A DNA stretch of 51,200 nucleotides from Deltaproteobacteria bacterium (GTDB lineage Bacteria; Desulfobacterota; Desulfomonilia; Desulfomonilales; Desulfomonilaceae): the NCBI GenBank assembly GCA_016875095.1, contig VGSG01000020.1, positions 1 through 51,200 on the forward strand, given 5' to 3'. Positions 17,846 to 28,662 of the stretch are shown here, in pieces; position 1 is the first letter of the stretch, and every line of letters begins with the position of its first letter. Below the pieces are notes generated by a model. It was given only the letters and a program-made list of their open reading frames with translations. It did not search any database and was not told the DNA's origin. The position numbers and the translations under genes were made by a program.

Positions 17846-17986
17846 CTAGGTTGTTAACGCAAGAGGCAGCCAGTCCTGCGCTCTGACTCTCGCTGAACCA
17901 GCACGACCCCACTCGCTTACGAGCGTGCTGTATCCCTCCACATAGCTGCCTGGGGCGAAATAATTCTCCACGTGGATGAGCCTCAT
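17846..17986 (-). CDS. small first ORF of deaminase operon
   Basis: A 46-residue ORF (MRLIHVENYFAPGSYVEGY... ending DWLPLALTT) that stops 12 bases before the next gene. An AAGAGG site nine bases before this ATG supports the start; the frame stays open upstream to a GTG at 18049, which would give 67 residues, but the likely promoter overlaps that part. No known family. It could be a small protein component or a leader peptide. Confidence 0.45.
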   Translation of the reverse strand: MRLIHVENYFAPGSYVEGYSTLVSEWGRAGSARVRAQDWLPLALTT

Positions 17987-18034
17987 TCTGCGATGCCTCT
18001 TGGGGCCGATTGGCATAGGAAGTGCTGTCATTGT

Positions 18035-18063
18035 TTCGTAGCACCGCACCTTGGTGATGTCAA
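18035..18063 (-). promoter_or_regulatory. sigma70-like promoter of deaminase operon
   Basis: On the minus strand TTGACA (18063-18058) is followed after 17 bases by TACGAA (18040-18035), preceded by an extended -10 TG. The -35 is perfect and the -10 is weak. It is correctly placed to transcribe all five genes down to 15521. Confidence 0.45.
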
Positions 18064-18142
18064 GATAAAAGTTCTATAATCGGTGGGTTGCGGCAGAAGC
18101 TTTAACCATAATCCGCGCGCGCGGCCTTATCTTCTAGAGACC

Positions 18143-18494
18143 CTATAGGTTAATCGTGTAGGCCCTCGCGAATCCTTGATTTTTGCCAACAACGCTTGCA
18201 AGGCTTCCCAACGGTCCTCTCGATCCCTTCGGCAAGAAAAGGTCCGTTCCAAATATGAGCTCGACCTCGTTAGGGTCGTTGCCTCGAGTGAAAAACACAC
18301 CGACGCTCCATGGGAATGCCTCTCGGCGCGATTCTCTCGGACCGAGACCTCTGATTCTCCTAAATTACTCACTCTTGGCGGAAATGGATCGTTCGGCTGG
18401 CCTCTAGTGGCCAGAAAGACGTCGGAACCCTTCCCGGTCATCGCCGAGCCAAATTCATAGAGCGTTATGTCCGTTACCTATACTTCTTCCCCAT
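18143..18494 (-). pseudogene. decayed hypothetical gene upstream of deaminase operon
   Basis: Protein-like sequence is spread over shifting frames. A start with a ribosome-binding site (AAGGTGAC then ATG at 18494, MGKKYR) would continue after a -1 shift into VTDITLYEFGSAMTGKG... to about 18300, and after a second shift into MFFTRGNDPNEVELIFG... ending ARAYTINL at the TAG at 18143-18145. The two halves even look alike (GSDVFLATRG versus GTDLFLPKGSRG). I read this as one frameshifted gene; a small intact 51-residue ORF (GTG at 18298) in the last part is the alternative. Confidence 0.4.
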
Positions 18495-18789
18495 TTTGTC
18501 ACCTTAGCCCATGAGGTGGCTCTTTGGCAACATCAGTCTTCAGGGATCAGTATCGAAGTCTGAGAGGCGGGAATCTCATAACCCCGCTTGCTGTTTCGCA
18601 GCAGAGGCAAAACCGAGGCCTGCTGATGCACGAACCGGAACTGGATGCGCTGATAAGCCTGAGAATGCTCCTGTCAATCAAACTGCGGCCGCGGGAGCGT
18701 TCGTCCCCTTGCAATTTCCATGGTTCTGTTTTAGAGTAAGATTCCTCCCGTCGCATTTCCATTGAGATACATTTGAGGAGCTTAGCCAG
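18495..18789. other. intergenic region before mvhD
   Basis: No convincing gene or RNA. It must contain the promoter of the mvhD-metVF operon; a GAGGAG ribosome-binding site lies at 18775-18780. Confidence 0.4.
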
Positions 18790-19236
18790 ATGGCAGGTTC
18801 AGACTTCGAGCCGACGATTGTAGCATTTTGCTGTCACTACTGCGCTTATGGAGCCGCTGACCTTGCGGGCAGCATGAGGCTTCAATATCCGGCCAATATC
18901 CGAATTATTCGCCTCCCTTGTTCGGGGAAGGTAACGCCCATATTCCTTCTTCGGGCCTTTGAGAAGGGCGCGGACGGCGTGTACGTGGCAGGCTGCATGG
19001 AAGGAGACTGCCACTTCATACTCGGAAACCTGGTTGCCAAACCAAGGGTAATTTATGCGAAGAGATTGATCGCAGAAGTGGGCCTGGAGCCCGAACGCCT
19101 GGAGATGTTCAATATGAGCGCGGCCATGGGCCCCAAATTTGCCGACGTGGCCCGCGAGTTCACCGAGCGGATCAGGCAACTCGGCCCGAGCCCTCTCAAT
19201 AAGAAGTTCCAAAACAAGAAAGACCAAGCGGCTTGA
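18790..19236 (+). CDS. mvhD: MvhD-type hydrogenase/heterodisulfide reductase iron-sulfur subunit
   Basis: A 148-residue [2Fe-2S] electron-transfer subunit of the MvhD family. Diagnostic cysteines are CCHYCAYGAADLAG near residues 14-27, LPCSGKV near 45, and VAGCMEGDCHF near 67-78. In methanogens it links hydrogenase to HdrA; in acetogens such as Moorella it belongs to the MetVF-HdrABC-MvhD complex. Here it is first in an operon with metV and metF, so it probably passes electrons to or from methylenetetrahydrofolate reductase. No hdrA, hdrB or hdrC is adjacent. The start ATG has a GAGGAG site. Confidence 0.9.
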   Translation: MAGSDFEPTIVAFCCHYCAYGAADLAGSMRLQYPANIRIIRLPCSGKVTPIFLLRAFEKGADGVYVAGCMEGDCHFILGNLVAKPRVIYAKRLIAEVGLEPERLEMFNMSAAMGPKFADVAREFTERIRQLGPSPLNKKFQNKKDQAA

Positions 19237-19282
19237 TACGCTGAGCATGGGCCGCTTTTCGTGTGTGTTTGGAGGCGTCAAC

Positions 19283-19951
19283 ATGGTCATAGGTGAACGG
19301 AAGCCCTTCGAAGAGATCCTGAAGACCTTGGAGGGCCACAAGAAGATCTTAGTGCTCGGATGCGGCGGATGCGTCACCGTGTGTCTCACCGGGGGCGATG
19401 ACGCAGTCCGCGTCCTCTCCAGCCAGTTGAAAATGTCCAGGGATAAGGATGGCAATCCCCTGGAGATCATCGAGAAGACCGTGGAGAGGCAGTGCGATCC
19501 GGAATACGTGGAAGAAATCCATGACATTGTGCCGGACGTGGAGGCCGTGCTCTCGCTCGCGTGCGGCGCAGGCGTCCAGTACGTCGCGGAACGTTACGCA
19601 AAGACCCCCGCATACCCCGCGCTCGATACCACATTCGTCGGCGGATCGGTGAAAGAAGGCTACTACGTGGAACGCTGCCAGACCTGCGGCCAGTGCAAAT
19701 TGGCATATACCGGCGGGATTTGTCCTATTGCCCGGTGTTCCAAGAGCCTCCTCAATGGTCCGTGCGGCGGTTCCACCGGCGGCAAGTGCGAGATATCACC
19801 CGAAGTGGACTGCGCCTGGCAACTCATCATCGATCGCTTAAGGTACCTCGACCAGATGGACCGTTATGAGGAGCTGGCCGACATAGCTGACTGGTCTAAG
19901 AACCGGGATGGCGGACCAAGAAAGATGATCAGGGAGGACTTCCAGAGATGA
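19283..19951 (+). CDS. metV: MetV, methylenetetrahydrofolate reductase partner subunit
   Basis: A 222-residue zinc/iron-sulfur partner of MetF in the methyl branch of the Wood-Ljungdahl pathway. An N-terminal Cys cluster (LGCGGCVTVC) and a C-terminal cysteine-rich block (CQTCGQCKLAYTGGICP, then CSK and NGPCGGS) are typical of MetV. The ATG at 19283 follows a GGAGG site; the frame is open upstream but overlaps mvhD in another frame. The end overlaps metF by 4 bases (ATGA), so the two subunits are translationally coupled. Confidence 0.92.
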   Translation: MVIGERKPFEEILKTLEGHKKILVLGCGGCVTVCLTGGDDAVRVLSSQLKMSRDKDGNPLEIIEKTVERQCDPEYVEEIHDIVPDVEAVLSLACGAGVQYVAERYAKTPAYPALDTTFVGGSVKEGYYVERCQTCGQCKLAYTGGICPIARCSKSLLNGPCGGSTGGKCEISPEVDCAWQLIIDRLRYLDQMDRYEELADIADWSKNRDGGPRKMIREDFQR

Positions 19952-20883
19952 GTGGGGATGTGAAGACTGACAGCGGACTCGAGAAAATCCTCCGATCAGG
20001 TCAATTCGCGGTTACCGGCGAGTGTGGTCCTCCCCGGGGCGCGGACCCGGACGTGATCCGTGAGAAATGCAAGCTCCTCAAAGGAAAGGCGGACGCGTTC
20101 AACATCACCGACAACCAGACATCAGTGGTCAGGATGTCTTCCATAGCCTCCGCGGTGATCATGATGCAGGAAGGCATGGAACCGGTCATGCAGATGGTTT
20201 GCCGGGACCGGAACCGCATCGCGATCCAGAGCGACATCTTGGGCGGCGCGGCCCTTGGCGTCAAGAACATGCTCTGCCTCTCCGGCGACCACCAGAAGTT
20301 CGGGGATCATCCTCAGGCGAAGAATGTATTTGACCTGGATTCGATGCAGCTTATCCAGACGGTCCGCCTCATGAGGGATGAGGGCAAATTCCTCAGTGGC
20401 GAGGAAATAAAGAAGGCCCCGAAGCTTTTCGTCGGCGCCGCGGAAAATCCTTTTGCCGACCCGTTCGAGATCCGGGCCCCTCGTCTGGCAAAGAAGGTCA
20501 AGGCGGGCGCGGAGTTCATTCAGACCCAGTGCATCTTCAATATGAAGAGATTTCGGCAGTGGATGAAGGACGTGGTAGACCGCGGGCTCCACGAGAAGGT
20601 CTTTATCCTCGGCGGCGTAACGCCCTTCAAGTCCTTCGGCATGGCCCGGTATATGGCCAAGAATGTGCCGGGAATGGATGTGCCTGACGAATTGCTCGCC
20701 CGCATGAAAGATACCCCCAAAGAGAAACAGGCTGAAGAAGGCATCAAGATTGCGGTGGAAACTATCCAAGAACTCAAAGAGATCAAGGGCATAGCGGGCG
20801 TTCATATCATGGCCATCGAATGGGAAGAAAAGGTCGGCGAAATCGCAGAGAAAGCCGGCCTCCTGCCCAGACCCTCGGTGTGA
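19948..20883 (+). CDS. metF: methylenetetrahydrofolate reductase MetF
   Basis: A 311-residue flavin TIM-barrel enzyme interconverting 5,10-methylene-THF and 5-methyl-THF in the cytoplasm. Recognisable parts are FAVTGECGPPRGAD near the start (the catalytic Glu of the family lies in such a motif), AFNITDNQ, and LCLSGDHQKFGDHPQAK and PKLFVGAAENPFADP in the flavin/folate-binding region. It forms the MetVF module with the overlapping upstream gene and probably draws electrons through MvhD. The direction, oxidative in a sulfate reducer or reductive in an acetogen, cannot be read. A strong hairpin terminator follows. Confidence 0.95.
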   Translation: MSGDVKTDSGLEKILRSGQFAVTGECGPPRGADPDVIREKCKLLKGKADAFNITDNQTSVVRMSSIASAVIMMQEGMEPVMQMVCRDRNRIAIQSDILGGAALGVKNMLCLSGDHQKFGDHPQAKNVFDLDSMQLIQTVRLMRDEGKFLSGEEIKKAPKLFVGAAENPFADPFEIRAPRLAKKVKAGAEFIQTQCIFNMKRFRQWMKDVVDRGLHEKVFILGGVTPFKSFGMARYMAKNVPGMDVPDELLARMKDTPKEKQAEEGIKIAVETIQELKEIKGIAGVHIMAIEWEEKVGEIAEKAGLLPRPSV

Positions 20884-20903
20884 TTCTGCCTGAAAGCTCA
20901 TCC

Positions 20904-20940
20904 CGGGGACGCCTCTCTTCTCCAACCAGAGGCGTCCCCG
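20904..20940 (+). terminator. terminator-like hairpin after metF
   Basis: CGGGGACGCCTCT pairs exactly with AGAGGCGTCCCCG (13-bp stem, 11-nt loop) 20 bases after the metF stop. There is no T-run, so it may instead stabilise the 3-prime end or act with Rho. Confidence 0.6.
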
Positions 20941-21210
20941 GATTCCCTCCCTCGCTGGCTGGTCACCCTTTTACGAACCCTTGAACTTATGGCAAGCGTC
21001 GAAAACAATCTCTGATTGCCGTTTGGGCATTGGTAGGCGCCGGAACGGGAGGCTGGCCGCTACCGCTTTTCCTACGGCGCGGGCTTTGCAAGAGGCCAAG
21101 AGCGGGATTCCGGAAGACCGGAGCAGCCATTTCCGCTGTATAAACAAAATGTTGCCCCCACGCCAGGAAAGTTCTTGACATTGCCGACCCTGTATATTAT
21201 CCAGGACCGT

Positions 21211-21230
21211 ATAATACGCTAACGTATTAT
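21211..21230. promoter_or_regulatory. palindromic MarR-type operator over -10 box
   Basis: ATAATACG and CGTATTAT form a perfect inverted repeat with a 4-base centre, 33 bases upstream of the marR start. The sequence TATAAT at 21210-21215 overlaps its left arm, so a bound regulator would block the promoter: autorepression is likely. No strong -35 at 17 bases is evident. The rest of the 20941-21262 gap shows nothing else. Confidence 0.6.
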
Positions 21231-21262
21231 ATCTGGACTAATTAATTCTTGGACCGATCTCA

Positions 21263-21694
21263 ATGAGCAGCGACGACAAACTCATCTTCTTGCTCACCAT
21301 TGTGCAGCAGGGGGTAAAGAACTACGCGAACAAGGCCTTATTAGCAGCGGGCGTGCGAATCACCCTCGCGCAGTCCGGAGTTCTCTTTCTGCTGGAGCAG
21401 CAAGACCGCCGCATGATGTCCGAGATCGGAAGGATCCTCGGTATTGAGAATTCCGCGATGACCGGGCTGATCGACCGTCTGGAGAAAGCCGGCTTTGTCA
21501 CCCGAATCGCGGACCCCGAAGACCGCCGAGCCTTGCTCATATGCGTAACGCCGGCGGGACTGGAAGAGGCTGAAAAAGCCAAACTCATCATCCGGGGGGT
21601 GAATAACGAAATAAAATCAGGCTTTTCCGAACATCAGGTTGATGTCTTCTCACGTGTGCTTGATGGATTATCAAAAAAATTCAAGGGGATTTGA
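21263..21694 (+). CDS. MarR-family transcriptional regulator
   Basis: A 143-residue winged-helix regulator. The helix-turn-helix (MMSEIGRILGIENSAMTGLIDRLEKAGFV, about 51-79) and the wing DPEDRRALLICVTPAG are typical of MarR. It probably represses its own promoter through the palindrome upstream, and the iron-sulfur protein gene 53 bases downstream on the same strand is the likely target. The ligand is unknown. Confidence 0.9.
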   Translation: MSSDDKLIFLLTIVQQGVKNYANKALLAAGVRITLAQSGVLFLLEQQDRRMMSEIGRILGIENSAMTGLIDRLEKAGFVTRIADPEDRRALLICVTPAGLEEAEKAKLIIRGVNNEIKSGFSEHQVDVFSRVLDGLSKKFKGI

Positions 21695-21747
21695 TTTGTC
21701 GCCTCGGGATTGCCCGAGACCTGGTTCATGAGAAGGGAGGGCGTTTC

Positions 21748-22500
21748 ATGAATGAGCTTACTGAAAAGATCAAGGCCTTCTTGTTGAGCAAAGACATTCC
21801 TGTGTTCGGCATCGCATCGGTGTCGTCACTGGCAAATGAGCCCTTAGGTTATAGGCCCTCCGACATACTTACCGGCGCTCAGAGCATTCTTTGCGCGGGC
21901 ATACCTTTTCCCAAAGGGATTTTTCAAACTGCCGAAAAAGCGGAACAGACGTACTGGAGAGCCGCTGCTATCAATTATCGTCAGTTAGACGCTTTATTGA
22001 TTCAAGCGAGCCTTGTCATTGAAGAGGACGGCGCAGTAGCTGTGCCTGTCTATGGTTGATTTCCTTACCATGTCGCCGGGTGGGGCGACTTCCGGGGTTA
22101 TCTGAGCCTTGTCAGGGCGGGTGAAGCGGCAGGCATTGGCAAAATCGGGAAGAACGGTTTGCTCTTCAACGCTAGGTACGGGCCGAGACTCCTTCTGGGA
22201 GGGATCGTTACAACAGCCGCCTTGGCCCCAACGAGTTTTCCGGATCGCGATGACAAAGGATGCCCAACAGACTGTTCTGTTTGTCAGGAAGAATGTCCGG
22301 TTCAAGCCATTGAAAGAACTGGAAAAGTGGGCCGTATCGCGTGCCTGAAGCATTCGATGAAGAGCCCTATCTTCTCCCATTTGGTACGATCGCTTAAGCC
22401 GGATCCCCAAGACTTGGAAATGATAAACCATGTGAGCGGTGTGGACGATCATTCATGGTACACGTGCATCAAATGCGTCTCAGCGTGTCCGCATCTCTAA
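21748..22500 (+). CDS. QueG-like 4Fe-4S protein with in-frame TGA (candidate selenoprotein)
   Basis: If the TGA at 22057-22059 is read through, this is a 250-residue protein. Its N-terminal half resembles epoxyqueuosine-reductase-like/cobalamin-type domains (LGYRPSDILTGAQSILCAGIPFP) and its C-terminal half has AAGIGKIGKNGLLFNARYGPRLLLGG, followed by two cysteine clusters, CPTDCSVCQEECP and CIKCVSACP, for 4Fe-4S centres. The ATG at 21748 has a GGGAGGG site. Both halves are in the same frame with no other lesion, and the TGA (VYG-TGA-FPY) is followed by a bSECIS-like hairpin. Readings: selenocysteine insertion, a recent nonsense mutation, or a sequence error. It is probably co-regulated with marR. 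Confidence 0.6.
22072..22089 (+). promoter_or_regulatory. bSECIS-like hairpin after in-frame TGA
   Basis: GTCGCC pairs with GGCGAC around the loop GGGTGG. The stem starts 12 bases and the loop 18 bases after the TGA, and the first loop base is G, which fits the accepted geometry of bacterial selenocysteine insertion elements. A 6-bp stem can arise by chance. Confidence 0.4.
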
Positions 22501-22518
22501 CCATACGTCCCCTGAACG

Positions 22519-23373
22519 TCATTTGCGGTAGTCATAGACCCCTCGGCCTGTCTTTCTACCCAAGCGGCCGGCTTTAACCAGCTTCACGAGTAAGGGCGCG
22601 GGTCGGTACTTGTCTCCCAATTCTCTGTGAAAGGTCTTCATACAATCCAGCAGTATGTCCAACCCGAAAGCATCCGCTGCAGCCAAAGGCCCCAGAGGAA
22701 AGGCAAGTCCTCTAACGCAGCTCCTGTCGATCTCCTCGGCCGCAGCCAGGTTTTCTCCCAGTGCGAAAAACGCTTCATTCACCAGTGGTAGGTACAGCCT
22801 GTTGATAACAAAGCCCGGAGAGTCCGCCACCGTCACGGTCTCTTTGCCGCAGTTACCCAGGAATTCCGTGACCGCCGCGTGAGTTTCATCTGACGTTTCT
22901 GTTCCCCGAACCACTTCTACGAGCGGCGTGAGCGCGGCTGGAATAAGAAAATGCGTGCCGATACATTTGCTGGGCCGGTTGGTCGCGGCCGCTATTTCCG
23001 TGACCCAGAGCGTTGAAGTGTTCGTCGCCAGGATAGTTCGCCCTGGAGAGGCCTTATCCAGCCTTTCAAAGACCCGTTTCTTTACCTGGATATCTTCGAA
23101 GACCGCCTCGATAACAAGATCCGCGTCAGATACCACCTCTTCCAGGTTCCCGCCGGCTGAAATCCTGGAGAAAATTTTATCTTTCTCACCCGGTTGGATC
23201 TTGCCCTTCTTTTCTTGTTGCTTCAAAAAGGTATCGATGCTTGCCAACCCTCGCTGAACCGCGTCTTGGGACAAATCAACCATTGAGGCGCTAAAGCCGG
23301 CCCTGGCGCACACGATGCCGATCTGGCTGCCCATGGCGCCCATGCCGATTACCGCGACCTTCTCGATCTTCAC
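22519..23373 (-). CDS. 3-hydroxyacyl-CoA (3-hydroxybutyryl-CoA) dehydrogenase
   Basis: A 284-residue NAD(P)-dependent dehydrogenase of the Hbd/PaaH type. The Rossmann motif [14 protein letters not shown] opens the protein, [13 protein letters not shown] and the catalytic-His segment [17 protein letters not shown] follow, and the C-terminal helical domain has [18 protein letters not shown]. The segment after the catalytic His reads LIPAALTP rather than the usual FNPVPVMK, so the acyl substrate may differ from butyryl. It would act in beta-oxidation or in a butyrate- or aromatic-type degradation route. It stands alone, convergent to the iron-sulfur gene. Confidence 0.88.
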   Translation of the reverse strand: MKIEKVAVIGMGAMGSQIGIVCARAGFSASMVDLSQDAVQRGLASIDTFLKQQEKKGKIQPGEKDKIFSRISAGGNLEEVVSDADLVIEAVFEDIQVKKRVFERLDKASPGRTILATNTSTLWVTEIAAATNRPSKCIGTHFLIPAALTPLVEVVRGTETSDETHAAVTEFLGNCGKETVTVADSPGFVINRLYLPLVNEAFFALGENLAAAEEIDRSCVRGLAFPLGPLAAADAFGLDILLDCMKTFHRELGDKYRPAPLLVKLVKAGRLGRKTGRGVYDYRK

Positions 23374-23476
23374 TTTTCTCTCCTCAGGAACCGGAAAGCC
23401 ACTCCTTGTTCACCGCAGGAGGCAGGATTGAATGCGCCTACATTCCGTGAGTCGGGCCTGTTGCCTCTGGGCTCAA

Positions 23477-27039
<3,563 letters not shown>

Positions 27040-27042
27040 CAA

Positions 27043-27243
27043 CCTCTCCTAAGTGTTCTTTTATTTAAGAATAAAGAACGCGCGAAGTAGAAGGGCCTGT
27101 GGATTCGTGGACAACCGGTTCAAAGTCGGGCCTGCCGCGGGTTTTCCCTGTTCAATTTCCGTGGAGAACCGCTGCGAAATCGCGTGGATAACGCATGACG
27201 CACGAGTTATCACGAACGGGTCAACAACTTTTCCACATGATAC
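27043..27243. other. putative oriC / dnaA-dnaN intergenic region
   Basis: About 200 bases between dnaA and dnaN with DnaA-box-like nonamers: TTTTCCACA at 27229-27237 (plus), TTATCCACG at 27183-27191 (minus) and a weaker TTGTCCACG at 27106-27114 (minus). Near dnaN an AT-rich imperfect hairpin lies at 27055-27079. It could be the origin or only an autoregulatory and leader region. Confidence 0.5.
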
Positions 27244-28596
27244 TCACCGGCGGAGATCCATCTTCAATCCATCCACGAGGTTCTTGAGGGAATTGTCCTT
27301 CTCCAGCAACTTCTCGATCTTCCTGGTCGCGTAGATCACCGTAGAATGGTCCTTCCCTCCAAAAGCGCCTCCTATCTCAGGATATGAAAGTTCAGTCAGT
27401 TCCCTTCCCAAGTACATCGCGACCTGTCTCGGTAAGGCGTAGAGTTTATGCTTCTTTTTCGATTTCACGTCCGAAACCTTCACATTAAACGTCTTTGCCA
27501 CCTGACCTATGATCTCATCCATACCGATCTTGCGGTCGCGACGAGGATAAATGTCCGCAATTGCGGTCTGGGCCAATTCCCTGGTGATAGGGAGGCCCTG
27601 AAGAGTGCTCATGGCGATCACGCGTATCAGGCATCCCACAAGCTCCCGAATATTTGAACGAGCATGCTCCGCAAGGAAATACGCCACGTCGTCAGGGAGG
27701 TACATGGAATCGTCAAAAGCCTTCCTCTTCAGGATCGCTACCCGCGTTTCCAGATCAGGGATCTCCATGTTGGCGATCAGACCCCATCCGAAACGCGATC
27801 GGAGTCGATGCTCGATGTCTGGGATCTCGTTTGGCGGCCGATCCGATGTGATGACGATCTGCTTGCCGTTTTCACAAATGCTGTTAAAGGTGTGAAAGAA
27901 CTCTTCCTGCGTCCGCTCCTTGCCGCCGATAAACTGGATGTCATCAATGAGGAGCAGGTCCACATTGCGGTACTTCTCCCTGAAGTCACCCATCCGGTCG
28001 AAACGGATCGCATTGATCATCTCGTTCATGAATTCTTCCGAGGTGGCAAACGAGATCTTCTTGCTTTTGTCAGTCTCGAGCACGGTGTATCCAATGGCGC
28101 TCATGAGGTGGGTCTTGCCCAAACCGGTGCCGGCGTACAGGAACAAGGGATTATAGTTGCCGCCCAGGCGTTCGCTCACCGCCCTGGCTGCCGCATGGGC
28201 AAACTGATTGCATGAGCCGACCACGAAACTGTTGAAGGTGTAACGAGGGTTAAGATTCTTTTTAAGGGCGAACTCTTCAGTGAGGCTCAGACGCGAAGAG
28301 CTGGACGGGGAAGCGTCCACCGAATTTTGAGGTTGGCCTTCCTGATGGTGGCCGAAGTCGTTGCGTGACTCGAATTCTATTTTTAAGTGTGTTCCCGCGA
28401 GCTCAGCAATAGATTGATCCAGGAGACCAAGGTAATTGTCCTTAATCCATGAAATAAAAAAGTTGTTCGGAACAGAAAGAAGGATGCGGCCGTCAGAGAC
28501 GTCCTCGCAGCATATGGGCTTCAACCAGGTGACCAGTGTGTGCTCGTTCACCCGGCCGCTGAGCAGATTCATGCATTGGGACCACAAGTCGTTCAT
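27244..28596 (-). CDS. dnaA: chromosomal replication initiator DnaA
   Basis: A 450-residue initiator. Domain I (about 1-80) is followed by a short, Ser-rich linker and the AAA+ domain, with Walker A GTGLGKTHLM near 155-164, Walker B LLIDDIQFIGG and sensor ITSDRPP. Domain IV carries the DNA-binding helix-turn-helix and signature GGKDHSTVIYA. It melts the origin and may repress its own gene. The 66-bp gap upstream (28597-28662) is AT-rich (AATAAGATATATTC) and must hold its promoter. Confidence 0.97.
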   Translation of the reverse strand: MNDLWSQCMNLLSGRVNEHTLVTWLKPICCEDVSDGRILLSVPNNFFISWIKDNYLGLLDQSIAELAGTHLKIEFESRNDFGHHQEGQPQNSVDASPSSSSRLSLTEEFALKKNLNPRYTFNSFVVGSCNQFAHAAARAVSERLGGNYNPLFLYAGTGLGKTHLMSAIGYTVLETDKSKKISFATSEEFMNEMINAIRFDRMGDFREKYRNVDLLLIDDIQFIGGKERTQEEFFHTFNSICENGKQIVITSDRPPNEIPDIEHRLRSRFGWGLIANMEIPDLETRVAILKRKAFDDSMYLPDDVAYFLAEHARSNIRELVGCLIRVIAMSTLQGLPITRELAQTAIADIYPRRDRKIGMDEIIGQVAKTFNVKVSDVKSKKKHKLYALPRQVAMYLGRELTELSYPEIGGAFGGKDHSTVIYATRKIEKLLEKDNSLKNLVDGLKMDLRR

Positions 28597-28662
28597 TGCG
28601 GAAAACTACAATCATTTTAATAAGATATATTCTCGACAGCCTAGCACGGAGGGGTTTCTTTT

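Noticed and set aside
18176-18765. Several plus-strand open frames of 70-95 codons
   Set aside because: No ribosome-binding sites or protein-like patterns; the minus-strand remnant explains part of the region better.
20122-20925. 267-residue minus-strand open frame
   Set aside because: Antisense to metF; composition reflects metF codon use.
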